Shown: positions 10,782 through 22,018, numbered from the stretch's first letter. The stretch: DNA of 64,000 bases from Pelistega ratti (GCF_009833965.1 NZ_CP047165.1:682001-746000); one strand, 5' to 3'. Notes: generated by a model from the sequence alone, not told the origin. Numbers and translations: made by a program.

Positions 10782-12137
10782 TTACTCTGCACTTAATTGC
10801 TGTAAGCTCTCCTTCAGTAAAGCTAGCATTTTTTCTCTGTCTTGCTCTGTATTGACAGAAATACTGGACGCAACCAACTTATCATCTAACAACACATCAA
10901 AACCTTCATCATCACGTACCACAATGGTTGGTTCAGTTGTCTGTAAGGTTTTACTGATAAGGCCTGCTTCTTTAGGATTAGCAAAAGGAACAGAAAGTAA
11001 AATCTCTTGAGCATTTGCTGCCACAAGGCGAAAACGGAATTGACCATCCTCATCACGGAAACTTACAAAACGAGCGGATTTAGCTGATTTTTTATTTGTT
11101 TTTGGATTAATCGCTATTTGAGTAGATTGGCGTAATCCCACTGCTTCACGAATTGTCTGAATAAAAGGTGTCGCATAACGGCGTGCTTTTACAGCACCTG
11201 CTTGTAGAATATCTTCTATTTCCTGTGGTTTTGCTATTAAGCTTTCATAGCGTTCACGCATAGGGCTTAGTAGATTATCTAACAGCGTAAACAATTCTTC
11301 TTTTGCCTGCCCCCAAGCAAGCCCTTCTTCTAACGCTTTTTTAAACTGTGCTGTTTGCTCTATACTTGCAAAAGCCTTATATAAGGTAAATAAATGAGAA
11401 CCCTCTGTCTCTTTAGGTTCACCGGGTAACTTAGAATCCGTTTGAATACGTGCAATAGCTGTTTTTAATGCTTGACGTCCACCCTCAAATAAAGGAATTG
11501 TATTACCATAGCTTTTAGACATTTTTCTTCCATCTAACCCTGGTAATGTTGCTACTTCTTCATCTACTTTTACATCAGGTAGTACAAAATAATCTTTACC
11601 TTGACCATAATGATGGTTAAAACGCTGAGCAATATCACGCGCCATTTCTAAGTGTTGTACTTGATCTTTACCGACAGGAACAATATTGGCATTAAACATT
11701 AAAATATCCGCTACCATTAAGATGGGATATGAGTAGAGACCCATTGTGACACCATCATCAATTTCTGTCCCTTTTGCCGTATTTTGATCAACCATTGCTT
11801 TATAAGCATGTGCCCGATTCATCAGACCTTTGGGAGTCATGCACGTTAGAATCCATGATAATTCTGGAATCTCAGGAATATCAGATTGACGATAAAACGT
11901 CACTCTCTCCGTATCAAGTCCTGCTGCCAACCAAGTTGCAGCGATTTCTAATCGTGAACGAGCTACCCTCGCTGGGTCATCGCATTTAATTAAAGCATGG
12001 TAATCTGCTAAAAAGAAAAAAGCATCCACATTATCTTGACGACTTTCACAAATAGCAGGACGTAAAGCCCCTGCATAGTTCCCTAAATGCGGTGTTCCTG
12101 TTGTTGTAATACCTGTTAATACACGCGTTCTTTCCAT
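10782..12137 (-). CDS. trpS: Tryptophanyl-tRNA synthetase
   Basis: This is a class I aminoacyl-tRNA synthetase charging tRNA-Trp. The HIGH-type motif appears as TPHLGNYAG near residue 16 and the KMSKS loop as GRKMSKSYG. The protein is about 451 aa, longer than the 334-aa E. coli enzyme. The extra C-terminal domain of about 100 residues after the catalytic core, beginning near NPKTNKKSAKS, is seen in some beta- and gammaproteobacterial TrpS. I chose the ATG at 12137 because the protein then begins MERTRVLTG; an upstream ATG at 12155 lacks a ribosome site. Confidence 0.94.
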   Translation of the reverse strand: MERTRVLTGITTTGTPHLGNYAGALRPAICESRQDNVDAFFFLADYHALIKCDDPARVARSRLEIAATWLAAGLDTERVTFYRQSDIPEIPELSWILTCMTPKGLMNRAHAYKAMVDQNTAKGTEIDDGVTMGLYSYPILMVADILMFNANIVPVGKDQVQHLEMARDIAQRFNHHYGQGKDYFVLPDVKVDEEVATLPGLDGRKMSKSYGNTIPLFEGGRQALKTAIARIQTDSKLPGEPKETEGSHLFTLYKAFASIEQTAQFKKALEEGLAWGQAKEELFTLLDNLLSPMRERYESLIAKPQEIEDILQAGAVKARRYATPFIQTIREAVGLRQSTQIAINPKTNKKSAKSARFVSFRDEDGQFRFRLVAANAQEILLSVPFANPKEAGLISKTLQTTEPTIVVRDDEGFDVLLDDKLVASSISVNTEQDREKMLALLKESLQQLSAE

Positions 12138-12175
12138 TATATTCTCATCTTTCATTAAAAAATTTTTACATCACT

Positions 12176-13276
12176 CTATAATTGTGCAGAATGACGTGTT
12201 TCTGATTCCATATATTCTTTAGATTGCATCTCTATCATACGTGATACTGTACGATGAAACTCACTCGCTTGCACCCCTTTAACATAAATTTGTTCAGGTT
12301 CAGTCTGAGCAGACATAATTAATTTTACTTTATGATCATATAGAACATCTACCAACCATGTAAAACGCCGTGCTTCAGAAGCATCTTTAGGCTCAAGTTT
12401 AGGAATATCCGATAAAATAATCGTACGATAACGATTAGCAAGCTCTAAATAATCATTTTGAGAACGTGCCGTTCCACATAAATTCGCAAAAGTAAACCAT
12501 ACTACATCTCCTCCTACAGCAACAATCGGAATTTCCCGATTTTCAATCATAACCACTTTTTGCTCACTTTGATAAGATGTCAGCGAGCGAAAAGTTTTTT
12601 CTAGATCTTGATTGGTCTCTGCTGTGATAGGTGTAAAATACAGCTTTAATTGTTCTAAGGTACGACGACGATAATCTACCCCTGTATCTACATTCAGAAT
12701 ATCCATTTTTTCTTGAATTAAGGCAATTGCAGGTAAGATACGATCCCTGTGTAAACCATCTGGATATAAAGTTGTTGGTTTATAATTAGAGGTCATTACA
12801 AAAGTCGTACCATTTTCAAATAATTTACTCAATAAACGGTATAGAATCATCGCATCTGCAATATCAGAAACATGAAACTCATCAAAGCAAATTAATTGAT
12901 ATTTATCAGAAATTTGTTTTGCCACAACATCCAGTGGATCAGCTTCTTTGCTAATACGCTGGAGATGAGCATGGACACTACGCATAAACTCATGGAAATG
13001 AATTCGCACCTTCTTTTCACATAGAATCGTATGAAAGAAGGAATCCATTAAAAAACTTTTGCCTCGTCCTACACCACCCCACATATAAACCCCTCTAGGC
13101 ATAACAATAGGTTGTGGTTTTGAAAATAATCGTTGAATAAATGATGTTTTGGGTGGTGTTATTTTCATCCAATCATCATAAAATTGTTGTAAGCGTTCAA
13201 TGGCTTGTTGTTGAGCATGGTCAGCATGGTAGCCTTTATCAGCTAATGTTTTTTGATAATATTGGATAACATTCAT
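12176..13276 (-). CDS. zapE: Cell division protein ZapE (AFG1-like ATPase)
   Basis: ZapE is a P-loop ATPase that associates with FtsZ and is homologous to mitochondrial Afg1/Lace1. The Walker A motif GGVGRGKSFLMD is near residue 68 and Walker B LICFDEFHVSD near residue 130. Family segments TSNYKPTTLYPDGLHR and FANLCGTARSQNDY are clear. The length of 366 aa is normal. It begins 19 nt beyond the odh-operon hairpin and appears to start the zapE-trpS-tadA-ldcA unit. Confidence 0.93.
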   Translation of the reverse strand: MNVIQYYQKTLADKGYHADHAQQQAIERLQQFYDDWMKITPPKTSFIQRLFSKPQPIVMPRGVYMWGGVGRGKSFLMDSFFHTILCEKKVRIHFHEFMRSVHAHLQRISKEADPLDVVAKQISDKYQLICFDEFHVSDIADAMILYRLLSKLFENGTTFVMTSNYKPTTLYPDGLHRDRILPAIALIQEKMDILNVDTGVDYRRRTLEQLKLYFTPITAETNQDLEKTFRSLTSYQSEQKVVMIENREIPIVAVGGDVVWFTFANLCGTARSQNDYLELANRYRTIILSDIPKLEPKDASEARRFTWLVDVLYDHKVKLIMSAQTEPEQIYVKGVQASEFHRTVSRMIEMQSKEYMESETRHSAQL

Positions 13277-13294
13277 AACAATAAAAATGGTAAA

Positions 13295-13320
13295 GCCTGA
13301 CTAGTATGCGCTAGTCAGGC
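13295..13320 (-). terminator. Terminator hairpin after lpdA
   Basis: A perfect 10-bp inverted repeat (GCCTGACTAG / CTAGTCAGGC) with a 6-nt loop lies 45 nt after the lpdA stop. On the minus strand it is followed by TTTACCATTTTTATT, a broken U-tract. It probably ends the sucA-odhB-lpdA transcript. Confidence 0.7.
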
Positions 13321-13365
13321 AATAATGACAGGTTTTATAGGTAAAGTAACCTATTATACTGTTTA

Positions 13366-14796
13366 TTAGAGATTCAATGTACGCTTATCAACTGCTAAAG
13401 CGGCTTCTTTAACTGCTTCAGATAAGGTTGGGTGAGCATGACAAATACGAGCGATATCTTCTGCTGCACCTTTGAATTCCATAATAGTCACTAATTCTGA
13501 AATTAATTCTGATGCCATTGGGCCAATGATATGTGCACCAAGCACTTCATCTGTTTGTGCATCAGCAATAATTTTAACAAAACCAGTGGTATCACCTAAA
13601 GCACGGGCACGACCGTTTGCCATAAAGGGGAAATTACCCACTTTAATTGTGCGACCTTCTGCTTTAAGTTGTTGCTCTGTTTTACCAACCCAAGCGATTT
13701 CTGGAGAAGTATAAATAACAGAAGGAATAGTATCAAAATTCACATGACCATGTTTACCTGCAATACGCTCTGCAACAGCAACACCCTCTTCTTCTGCTTT
13801 ATGTGCAAGCATAGGTCCACGAACAACATCACCCACAGCCCATACATTTGGAAGATTTGTTTTGCAGTCACCATCTACTTCTACAAAACCTCGTTCATTT
13901 AATTTTAAACCAATCGATTCTGCATTAAGTCCTTCAGTATAAGGAACACGACCGATAGAAACAATTAAACGATCTACTTCAAGTGACTTCTCTTCACCTT
14001 TTGCAGTTGTATAAGGTACTTTGACTTGTTTAGCTGTTTGTGTAATTTCACCTAATTTAACACCCACTTCAATTTGAAGTCCTTGTTTATCAAAGGCTTT
14101 TTTGGCTTCTTTTGCAATGGCTTCATCTGCTACCGCAAGGAATGTTGGTGCCGCTTCAAGAATAACGACCTCAGCCCCTAAACGGCGCCATACACTACCC
14201 ATTTCAAGACCAATCACACCAGCACCAATTACACCTAATTTTTTAGGTACAGATGGAATACGTAAAGCACCATCATTTGATAAAATTTTGTCTTCATCAA
14301 AAGGTAAACCTGGTAACGCACGAGGAGCAGAACCTGTAGCCACAATAACGTGCGTTGCTGTTAGTTCCTCTGTATTTTTACCTTCTACTTTGATTTTGTA
14401 GTTACCATCAGCTGCTTTACCGTCAAAAGAACCTTTTCCTACATAAAAAGTCACTTTGTTCTTTTTGAAAAGATACTGAATACCATCATTATTTTGTTTA
14501 ACCACTGTATCTTTACGAGCAATTAAAGTATCTAGTTTAAGTTTGATACTACCCACTTCAATACCGTGATCTGCAAAGTGATGTTGTGCTTGCTCATAGT
14601 GTTCTGAAGATTGTAATAAAGCTTTAGAAGGAATACAACCTACGTTTGTGCAAGTACCACCCGGTTTTGCGTTACCTTTTGTATCGACCCATGCATCAAT
14701 GCACGCAACTTTCTTACCTAATTGTGCAGCACGAATAGCAGCAATATATCCACCAGGACCAGCACCAATAACAACCACATCAAATTGTGTAGACAT
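13366..14796 (-). CDS. lpdA: Dihydrolipoyl dehydrogenase (E3 of 2-oxoglutarate dehydrogenase)
   Basis: E3 re-oxidises the dihydrolipoyl group of the odhB-encoded E2 and passes electrons to NAD+ through FAD. The FAD-binding GAGPGGYIAAIRA is at the N-terminus and the redox disulfide GGTCTNVGCIPSK near residue 45. The NAD-binding GVIGAGVIGLEMGS lies mid-protein, and the C-terminal catalytic HAHPTLSEAVKEA is present. The start MSTQFDVVVIG at 14796 fits the family; upstream in-frame codons are not family-like. Third gene of sucA-odhB-lpdA. Confidence 0.95.
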   Translation of the reverse strand: MSTQFDVVVIGAGPGGYIAAIRAAQLGKKVACIDAWVDTKGNAKPGGTCTNVGCIPSKALLQSSEHYEQAQHHFADHGIEVGSIKLKLDTLIARKDTVVKQNNDGIQYLFKKNKVTFYVGKGSFDGKAADGNYKIKVEGKNTEELTATHVIVATGSAPRALPGLPFDEDKILSNDGALRIPSVPKKLGVIGAGVIGLEMGSVWRRLGAEVVILEAAPTFLAVADEAIAKEAKKAFDKQGLQIEVGVKLGEITQTAKQVKVPYTTAKGEEKSLEVDRLIVSIGRVPYTEGLNAESIGLKLNERGFVEVDGDCKTNLPNVWAVGDVVRGPMLAHKAEEEGVAVAERIAGKHGHVNFDTIPSVIYTSPEIAWVGKTEQQLKAEGRTIKVGNFPFMANGRARALGDTTGFVKIIADAQTDEVLGAHIIGPMASELISELVTIMEFKGAAEDIARICHAHPTLSEAVKEAALAVDKRTLNL

Positions 14797-14842
14797 AATA
14801 AACTCTCTCTTAACTCTTAAATGAATACTTGATAAAGATAAA

Positions 14843-14862
14843 CGCCCCAACAATTAGGGGCG
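14843..14862 (-). repeat. Intra-operon hairpin between odhB and lpdA
   Basis: CGCCCC and GGGGCG form a 6-bp GC-rich stem with an 8-nt loop in the odhB-lpdA spacer. In a low-GC genome this stands out. It could set relative mRNA levels of E2 and E3 by protecting or attenuating the transcript. This is inference only. Confidence 0.4.
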
Positions 14863-14881
14863 CCCTCACCATTACATTAGA

Positions 14882-16090
14882 TTAAATATCTAATAATAAA
14901 CGTTGTGGATCTTCTAGTGCTTCTTTCATGGCAACTAGACCTAACACTGCTTCACGACCATCAATAATACGGTGATCATAAGACATTGCAAGGTAGTTGA
15001 TCGGACGAATCACTACTTGACCATTCTCTACAACAGGACGTTCTTTAGTTGCATGAACGCCTAAAATAGCTGATTGTGGAGGGTTAATAATAGGGGTAGA
15101 CATCATTGAACCGAATACACCACCATTAGAAATAGAGAATGTACCGCCTGTTAAATCTTCTAAACCTAATTTACCATCACGCGCACGTGCACCAAAGTCA
15201 GCAATTGCTTTTTCAATATCCGCTAAGCTTAATTGATCAGCATTACGTAAAATAGGTACAACTAAACCACGAGGACTACTTACTGCAATACCAATATCAA
15301 AGTAACCGTGGTAAATAATATCTGTACCATCTACTGAAGCATTAAGAATTGGGTAGCGTTTTAAAGCAGCCACTGCAGCTTTTACAAAGAAAGACATAAA
15401 GCCAAGTTTAACACCATGTTCTTTCTCAAATTTTTCTTTGTATTGGTTACGTAAATCAATCACCGCTTTCATATTAACTTCATTGAAAGTGGTCAAAATA
15501 GCATTTTCTTGTTGTGATTGAAGTAAACGTTCTGCCACACGAGCACGTAAACGAGTCATTGGTACACGTTGCTCTGGGCGACCATCTAAATTCAATGGAA
15601 CAGCGACAGGTGCTGGGGCAGCTGCTTTAGCAGAAGCACCTTGTGCATCAGCCTTAGTCACACGACCATCACGACCTGTACCTTTAACATCCGTTGCTGC
15701 TAAACCTTTTTCTGCAAGAATCACACTAGCGGCAGGAGAAGCTACATCCGCTTTCGCTGTACTTGTTGGTGCAGGTGCTGCTGGTGTAGCCGCTTGAACA
15801 GGGGCAACTGCTGGTGCTTCTGCTACAGGTGCAGAAGCAGTCGCACTCGCTTCTGTATCAATACGTGCTAATAACTGATCTGAAGTTACTGTACTACCAT
15901 CACCTTGTAGAATTTCAGTAATCACACCAGATGCGGGAGCAGGTACATCAAGTACAACTTTATCTGTTTCTACACCGATAAGAATATCGTCTTGTGAAAC
16001 AGCATCGCCCACTTTTACTTTCCAATCTAATAGTGTCGCTTCTGCAATCGACTCTGATAATTGTGGTACAACCACGTCAATAATTGCCAT
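14882..16090 (-). CDS. odhB: Dihydrolipoyllysine-residue succinyltransferase (E2 of 2-oxoglutarate dehydrogenase)
   Basis: This is the E2 core of the 2-oxoglutarate dehydrogenase complex in the TCA cycle. One N-terminal lipoyl domain carries the lipoylated Lys in [17 protein letters not shown] near residue 43. An Ala/Pro-rich linker near residues 80-115 leads to the peripheral-subunit-binding domain ([20 protein letters not shown]). The catalytic domain ends with [12 protein letters not shown], which holds the HxxxDG acyltransferase motif. The 402-aa length is typical. It lies 24 nt after sucA and before lpdA. Confidence 0.96.
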   Translation of the reverse strand: MAIIDVVVPQLSESIAEATLLDWKVKVGDAVSQDDILIGVETDKVVLDVPAPASGVITEILQGDGSTVTSDQLLARIDTEASATASAPVAEAPAVAPVQAATPAAPAPTSTAKADVASPAASVILAEKGLAATDVKGTGRDGRVTKADAQGASAKAAAPAPVAVPLNLDGRPEQRVPMTRLRARVAERLLQSQQENAILTTFNEVNMKAVIDLRNQYKEKFEKEHGVKLGFMSFFVKAAVAALKRYPILNASVDGTDIIYHGYFDIGIAVSSPRGLVVPILRNADQLSLADIEKAIADFGARARDGKLGLEDLTGGTFSISNGGVFGSMMSTPIINPPQSAILGVHATKERPVVENGQVVIRPINYLAMSYDHRIIDGREAVLGLVAMKEALEDPQRLLLDI

Positions 16091-16114
16091 AATGATTAAT
16101 CCTTTAAATATAAA

Positions 16115-18976
16115 TTATTTCGTTACTAAAATACCTTTGCGAACGGTAAATGCTTGTTCAATCAGCGCTTTTTGTTGTTCTTGGTGTTTAGCCAAATAAC
16201 CTACTGCTGGAGAAGAAGAAGCGGCACGTCCTGCAAAAGCCAATTTCTGACCTTCTTGCATATTCTCAAGAATATGATGTTGGATATAGAACCAAGGACC
16301 TTGGTTTTGAGGTTCATCTTGAACCCATACCACTTCCTTAGCATTTTTATATTTAGCTAACTCTTCAGCAAATGCTTTATGTGCAAATGGATAGAGTTGC
16401 TCAATACGAATAATAGCGACATCTTGTGCATCACGTTCTTGACGAGCACGGGCTAAATCATAATACACTTTACCAGAGCAAACAAGTACACGTTTAACTT
16501 TATCCGCTTTGATATTATGATCAACTTCACCAATGACTGTTCTAAATGTACCTTCAGATAATTCACTAATAGGCACACCAGCATCTTTATTACGTAAGAG
16601 TGATTTAGGCGTAAAGATAACCAATGGTTTACGTAGTTTACGAATCATCTGACGACGTAATAAGTGGAAAATTTGTGCACCATTAGTTGGTTGAACCACT
16701 TGCATATTATTGTCGGCACATAATTGTAAATAACGTTCAATACGTGCTGAAGAGTGTTCTGGACCTTGACCTTCATAACCATGTGGTAGCATTAATGTAA
16801 GGCCACATTGACGACCCCATTTCGCCTCACCAGAAGCAATAAATTGGTCAATCACTACTTGAGCGCCATTAGCAAAGTCACCAAATTGTGCTTCCCAAAT
16901 GGTTAATGTGTATGGTTCTGTACACGCATAGCCGTACTCAAAACCAAGTACCGCCTCTTCTGATAATACAGAGTCAATCGCCGTAAATGAACCTTGATCA
17001 TCACTGATATGTTGGAGAGGAACATAAACACCATCATCCCAACGTTCACGTTTTTGATCATGTAGCACAGCATGACGGTGTGTGAAAGTACCACGACCAA
17101 CGTCTTCACCTGTAATACGAATATCATAACCAGCGTTCACAAGTGAAGCAAAAGCTAAATGTTCACCCATACCCCAGTCAAGATTCATTTCACCACGTGC
17201 CATTGCTGCACGATCTGCTAATAATTTTTCAACTAATTTGTGTGGAGTAAAAGTAGTAGGAATTGTGGTAATACGCTCACCCAAACGTTGTAACTCTTTT
17301 AATGGAACAGCGGTATCTGCTTTATCAGACCATTTTGCACCAATAAATGGTGTCCAATCAACAGCAAACTCACTCTTATAGTCAGTAAGCACTGGTTCTG
17401 CTGAGTCTTGACCTTTATCCATTAAGGCACGGTATTCTTTTACTAAATTGTCTGGACCATCTGTGCCTAATACACCTTGTGCAACCAATTTATCTGCATA
17501 CAAACGACGTGTACCAGGGTGTTTATCAATTGTTTTATACATTAATGGTTGAGTCAATGCTGGTGTATCTTGCTCATTATGACCAAGTTTACGGAAGCAG
17601 ACAATATCAACCACTACATCATGACCGAATTCTGCACGGTAATCCATCGCCAAACGAGTCGCAAAAGCAACAGCCTCAGGATCATCACCGTTTACATGAA
17701 ATACAGGTGCCTCAATCATTTTAACGACATCTGTACAATAAAGAGTAGAACGAGCATCACGAGGATCTGATGTTGTAAAACCAATTTGGTTATTAATGAC
17801 AACATGAACCGTACCACCTGTACCATAACCACGCGTTTGTGCAAGGTTAAGGGTTTCCATCACAACACCTTGACCAGCAAATGCCGCATCACCATGAACA
17901 AGCACAGGAAGAACAGCCTTAGTATCACTACGGCGTTCTTGACGAGCACGTGCACTACCCTCAACAACAGGATTTACAATTTCCAAGTGTGATGGGTTAA
18001 ACGCTAGTGATAAATGAACTGGACCACCTGAAGTAGCCACATCACTAGAGAAGCCATTATGGTATTTTACGTCACCATCGGTTAAACCTTCTGCGTGCTT
18101 ACCTTCAAACTCGGCAAACAAATCAGCAGGACGTTTACCCATAATGTTGATAAGCATATTGAGACGACCACGGTGAGCCATACCGACAACGATTTCTTTA
18201 ACGCCAATCTTGCCACCATGATTAACCACTTCATCCATACTCACGATAAAGCTTTCGCCACCTTCTAGTGAGAAACGTTTCTGACCAACGTATTTGGTAT
18301 GTAGATAACGCTCTAAACCTTCCGCTTCTGTCAGTTGTTTAAGAATATTAACTTTTTCTTCTTTTGAGAAAGATGGTGTGGATAATGTACTTTCAAGACG
18401 CTCTTGAATCCAACGTTTTTGAGCTGGATCAGAAATATGCATAAATTCTGAACCAATAGAACGGCAGTAAGTATCGCGTAATGCATTAAGGATTTCACGT
18501 AAAGTCATCGTTGACTTGGTGGTGAAATAAGTGTTTGTCGCTGAATATACTTCGTCTAAATCAGCATCAGTAAGTCCATAGAAAGAAAGATTTAACTCTG
18601 GAATATCCTCTCTCTCGCTACGTTTGAGTGGATCTAAATGTGCATATCGCACACCTAAGCTACGATAAGCAGCAATCAATGATTGCACTTTAAGTTGTTT
18701 GCCCGCAACTTCTAAATTGGCGGGTTGTACTTGAGTCAATAAAGTATTGGCTCTTGCTCTTTGAGCAAAAGAGGCAATTACAGACGTATGATTTTGGTCT
18801 CTTGTTGTCTCCTTCCCATCAACAGCAGGCAAGTGGCTTAAATTATCGAAATAAGCACGCCATTCTGGAGTGACAGATTCTGGGTTATCCAAGTAAGCTT
18901 CATATTGTTCTTCAACATATGAAACATTACTACCAAATAAATATGAGTTATTACTCTTTTCAATTGCAGTAGTCAT
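16115..18976 (-). CDS. sucA: 2-oxoglutarate dehydrogenase E1 component
   Basis: The thiamine-diphosphate-dependent E1 decarboxylates 2-oxoglutarate and transfers succinyl to the E2 lipoyl group. ThDP-domain segments HGDAAFAGQGVVMETLN and NNQIGFTTSDPRDARS lie in the first half. The transketolase-like pyrimidine domain (GEDVGRGTFTHRHAVLHDQ) and the C-terminal VWVQDEPQNQGPW segment follow. The 953-aa length is normal for betaproteobacteria. It is the first gene of the operon and lies opposite maeB across a 540-bp regulatory gap. Confidence 0.97.
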   Translation of the reverse strand: MTTAIEKSNNSYLFGSNVSYVEEQYEAYLDNPESVTPEWRAYFDNLSHLPAVDGKETTRDQNHTSVIASFAQRARANTLLTQVQPANLEVAGKQLKVQSLIAAYRSLGVRYAHLDPLKRSEREDIPELNLSFYGLTDADLDEVYSATNTYFTTKSTMTLREILNALRDTYCRSIGSEFMHISDPAQKRWIQERLESTLSTPSFSKEEKVNILKQLTEAEGLERYLHTKYVGQKRFSLEGGESFIVSMDEVVNHGGKIGVKEIVVGMAHRGRLNMLINIMGKRPADLFAEFEGKHAEGLTDGDVKYHNGFSSDVATSGGPVHLSLAFNPSHLEIVNPVVEGSARARQERRSDTKAVLPVLVHGDAAFAGQGVVMETLNLAQTRGYGTGGTVHVVINNQIGFTTSDPRDARSTLYCTDVVKMIEAPVFHVNGDDPEAVAFATRLAMDYRAEFGHDVVVDIVCFRKLGHNEQDTPALTQPLMYKTIDKHPGTRRLYADKLVAQGVLGTDGPDNLVKEYRALMDKGQDSAEPVLTDYKSEFAVDWTPFIGAKWSDKADTAVPLKELQRLGERITTIPTTFTPHKLVEKLLADRAAMARGEMNLDWGMGEHLAFASLVNAGYDIRITGEDVGRGTFTHRHAVLHDQKRERWDDGVYVPLQHISDDQGSFTAIDSVLSEEAVLGFEYGYACTEPYTLTIWEAQFGDFANGAQVVIDQFIASGEAKWGRQCGLTLMLPHGYEGQGPEHSSARIERYLQLCADNNMQVVQPTNGAQIFHLLRRQMIRKLRKPLVIFTPKSLLRNKDAGVPISELSEGTFRTVIGEVDHNIKADKVKRVLVCSGKVYYDLARARQERDAQDVAIIRIEQLYPFAHKAFAEELAKYKNAKEVVWVQDEPQNQGPWFYIQHHILENMQEGQKLAFAGRAASSSPAVGYLAKHQEQQKALIEQAFTVRKGILVTK

Positions 18977-19516
18977 CTACGCTTCACCTTTATATGAGTG
19001 TTTCACCATATGGATGCAGGAAAACCTTCCGATTTACGGCTTAACCGAATTACGGATAGCGGAAAAAAGAAGGCGGAAAAATCAATAAAATTAACATTCC
19101 GATTATTGTTAGTATAACGCGAATTCAATGGCAATTTTAAATGATACGACTTTTTTGTCTGATTTCATTTACTACGTTGGAATTTTACCCTTGTTATACA
19201 CCTTATATTCTAACAAAATACAGCGTAAAATAGTCAATTACTATTTCCTCTAAAAGGGTTTCTCTATCCATTTATTTTTCGCTTCAACTAAGTTACTAAC
19301 ATAAAAATATATCCTTTACCACCTATCTCATCCACTATTACTATCTTATTTCAATAGATTTTATTTCAAAATAATCAAATACTTTATGGGTATAAACCCC
19401 TACTTATTACCAGAAACTGCGGTAAAATGATGGAATTATTTGTGTCTTCTATCATTTGTTGTTTTATTGATAGCACCACAAATTTAATATTTATCTATTT
19501 TTATGAGATTTCAACT
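18977..19516. promoter_or_regulatory. Divergent control region between sucA and maeB
   Basis: About 540 bp without a credible gene separates these two divergent central-carbon genes. Read on the minus strand, a TATACT hexamer near 19105-19110 could be the sucA -10, although no good -35 sits at 17 nt. An imperfect tandem repeat, CCGATTTACGG (19029-19039) and CCGAATTACGG (19045-19055), lies in the sucA leader. In-frame codons upstream of maeB (from 19427) do not look like protein. Confidence 0.45.
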
Positions 19517-21802
19517 ATGTCGATTGATTTGAAAAAACTTGCTCTTGATTATCATGAGTTTCCTAAACCGGGTAAAATTTCTGTTACACCTACAAAAACT
19601 ATGGTGAATCAGTTTGACCTTTCCCTTGCCTATTCACCCGGTGTCGCGCATGCCTGCATGGAAATTTATCATGATCATCAAACAGCAGCACGCTACACCT
19701 CTCGCAGTAATTTAGTCGGTGTGATTACTAATGGTACAGCCGTATTAGGTCTAGGGAATATTGGTCCTCTAGCGGCTAAGCCTGTAATGGAAGGTAAAGG
19801 GTGTTTATTCAAAAAATTTGCAGGTGTTGATGTATTTGATATTGAATTAGCTGAAAATGATCCTGACAAAATTGTCGATATTATATGTGCCTTAGAACCT
19901 ACACTAGGTGGTATTAACCTTGAGGATATTAAAGCACCCGAATGTTTTTATATCGAACAAAAACTTCGTGAACGTATGAATATCCCTGTCTTTCATGACG
20001 ATCAACATGGTACAGCAATTATCTCAACCGCTGCTATTCTTAATGGTCTTAAACTTATTAATAAAGAGCCAAGTAAAGTTAAACTAGTTTGCTCTGGTGC
20101 TGGTGCTGCTGCTATTGCTTGCTTAGATTTATTGGTTCGAGTAGGTATCTCTCGTGAAAATATCTATGTATGCGACTCAAAAGGGGTAATTTACAAAGGT
20201 CGCGATACTAATATGGAAGCGAATAAAGCACGTTATGCACAAGAAACCGATGCACGAACATTAGCAGATGTCATCAATGAAGCCGATGTATTCTTAGGTT
20301 GCTCAACTAAGGGGGTTTTAACAGGTGATATGGTTAAAACCATGGCAGCCAATCCACTTATTCTAGCACTGGCTAACCCTGACCCTGAAATTCTGCCAGA
20401 AGAAGCAAAAGTCGCACGAGCAGATGTCATTATTGCAACAGGTCGCTCTGATTACCCTAATCAAGTGAATAATGTATTATGCTTCCCTTTTATCTTCCGT
20501 GGTGCATTAGACGTAGGTGCAACAACGATTAATGAAGAGATGAAATTAGCCTGCGTTCATGCCATTGCCGAACTGGCGCAAGCAGAACAAAGTGATGAGG
20601 TTGCGAGTGCTTACAAAGGACAATCACTTGAATTTGGGCCTGATTATATTATTCCAAAACCTTTTGATCCTCGCTTAATTGTTAAGATTGCTCCTGCGAT
20701 TGCACAAGCGGCTATGGACTCTGGTGTAGCAACAAAACCCATTACCGATATGGATGCTTATCGTGCTCAATTAAGCAATTTTGTCTATCATTCTGGTCAA
20801 TTTATGCGTCCGCTCTTTACACAAGCAAAAGGCTCTCAAAAACGTGTGGCTTATGCAGATGGTGAAGATGAACGCGTTCTACGTGCGGCACAAACAGTTA
20901 TTGATGAAAGGATTGCTATCCCTTATTTAATTGGTCGCCCTGCTGTTATTGAAGCAACGATTAAACGTCTTGGTTTACGCCTAAGAGATGGGCAAAATAT
21001 TACTATTATCAACCCAGAAGATAATCAATATTTTGAAGAAGCATGGCAATCTTACTACAAGCTTCGTGGTCGTTATGGTATTACGCCTGAAGTAGCTCGT
21101 ACAATGGTTCGTAAGCATAATACTCTTATTGGATCATTCTTACTGGAAAACGGTGTTGTTGATGCTCTACTATGTGGTACTCATTCACGTTGGGAAAACC
21201 AATTACAATATATCTCTGAAGTCATTGGTCTTAAAGAAGGCATGAAAACTTTTGCTTCAATGAATATTATCATTATGCAAGATAATATTCTTTTCATTGC
21301 AGATACACATGTTAATGAAAATCCTGATGCAGAAACTGTTGCTGACATTACCCTTATGGCAGCTGATGAGATGAAACGTTTCGGTGTTGAACCCAAAATT
21401 GCTTTACTCTCTAACTCTAACTTTGGTAGTCGCCCTTACAGTGCCAATGCACAAAAAATGGCAAAAGCACGCCAAATCGTTGCTGAAAAAGCACCTCACT
21501 TAGAGGTAGATGGTGAAATGCACGCAGATGCAGCACTTAATGAACGTATTCGATTAGAAGCCTATCCTGATAGTACACTTACAGGATCAGCTAATCTATT
21601 GATTATGCCAACATTAGAGTCTGGTAATATTTCTTATAACCTACTCAAAATGACCAGTGGTAACGGTATTACCTTAGGGCCTATTCTTTTAGGGGCAGCT
21701 AAACCTGTGCATATTCTCACTACAAGCTCAACCACTCGCCGTATTGTTAATATGACAGCATTAGCGGTAATTGATGCTTTAAATGCAGAAAAAGGTGAAT
21801 AA
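19517..21802 (+). CDS. maeB: NADP-dependent malic enzyme with phosphotransacetylase-like domain
   Basis: MaeB decarboxylates malate to pyruvate with reduction of NADP. The N-terminal malic domain shows [12 protein letters not shown] and [16 protein letters not shown], with the NAD(P)-binding [13 protein letters not shown] after it. From about residue 430 a phosphate-acetyl/butyryltransferase-like domain follows; in the family this part regulates rather than catalyses. I chose the ATG at 19517 ([19 protein letters not shown]), giving 761 aa, which matches the family length. An upstream ATG would add a hydrophobic, non-conserved stretch. Confidence 0.95.
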   Translation: MSIDLKKLALDYHEFPKPGKISVTPTKTMVNQFDLSLAYSPGVAHACMEIYHDHQTAARYTSRSNLVGVITNGTAVLGLGNIGPLAAKPVMEGKGCLFKKFAGVDVFDIELAENDPDKIVDIICALEPTLGGINLEDIKAPECFYIEQKLRERMNIPVFHDDQHGTAIISTAAILNGLKLINKEPSKVKLVCSGAGAAAIACLDLLVRVGISRENIYVCDSKGVIYKGRDTNMEANKARYAQETDARTLADVINEADVFLGCSTKGVLTGDMVKTMAANPLILALANPDPEILPEEAKVARADVIIATGRSDYPNQVNNVLCFPFIFRGALDVGATTINEEMKLACVHAIAELAQAEQSDEVASAYKGQSLEFGPDYIIPKPFDPRLIVKIAPAIAQAAMDSGVATKPITDMDAYRAQLSNFVYHSGQFMRPLFTQAKGSQKRVAYADGEDERVLRAAQTVIDERIAIPYLIGRPAVIEATIKRLGLRLRDGQNITIINPEDNQYFEEAWQSYYKLRGRYGITPEVARTMVRKHNTLIGSFLLENGVVDALLCGTHSRWENQLQYISEVIGLKEGMKTFASMNIIIMQDNILFIADTHVNENPDAETVADITLMAADEMKRFGVEPKIALLSNSNFGSRPYSANAQKMAKARQIVAEKAPHLEVDGEMHADAALNERIRLEAYPDSTLTGSANLLIMPTLESGNISYNLLKMTSGNGITLGPILLGAAKPVHILTTSSTTRRIVNMTALAVIDALNAEKGE

Positions 21803-21832
21803 ATAGTTTAGTTTTAAACTAGTCTCAAATAT

Positions 21833-21865
21833 AAAGGGCTTATCTTTAAAGGTAAGCCCTTTTTT
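21833..21865 (+). terminator. Rho-independent terminator after maeB
   Basis: A perfect 10-bp stem (AAAGGGCTTA / TAAGCCCTTT) with a 10-nt loop is followed by a T-run, 30 nt after the maeB stop. It marks the border between backbone and the Rhs/immunity island. Confidence 0.93.
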
Positions 21866-22018
21866 CTGCTTCGGATAGTTTATTCTTAAACTTTATCTAC
21901 ACACCAATATCTTTAACTATTTTATAACTATATAGAGAAAAAGAATAATCAATATTTTCAGCAATCCTTCGTATTATGGATATATAAAGTATTTTACCTC
22001 TATTAAAGCCAATCTGTA

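Noticed and set aside
16903..17992. Several open frames of 66-81 codons within sucA
   Set aside because: They lie in other frames or antisense to a fully conserved sucA and have no family-like features.
19427..19516. In-frame upstream extension of maeB
   Set aside because: It adds a hydrophobic, non-conserved stretch; the family start at 19517 gives the expected 761 aa.
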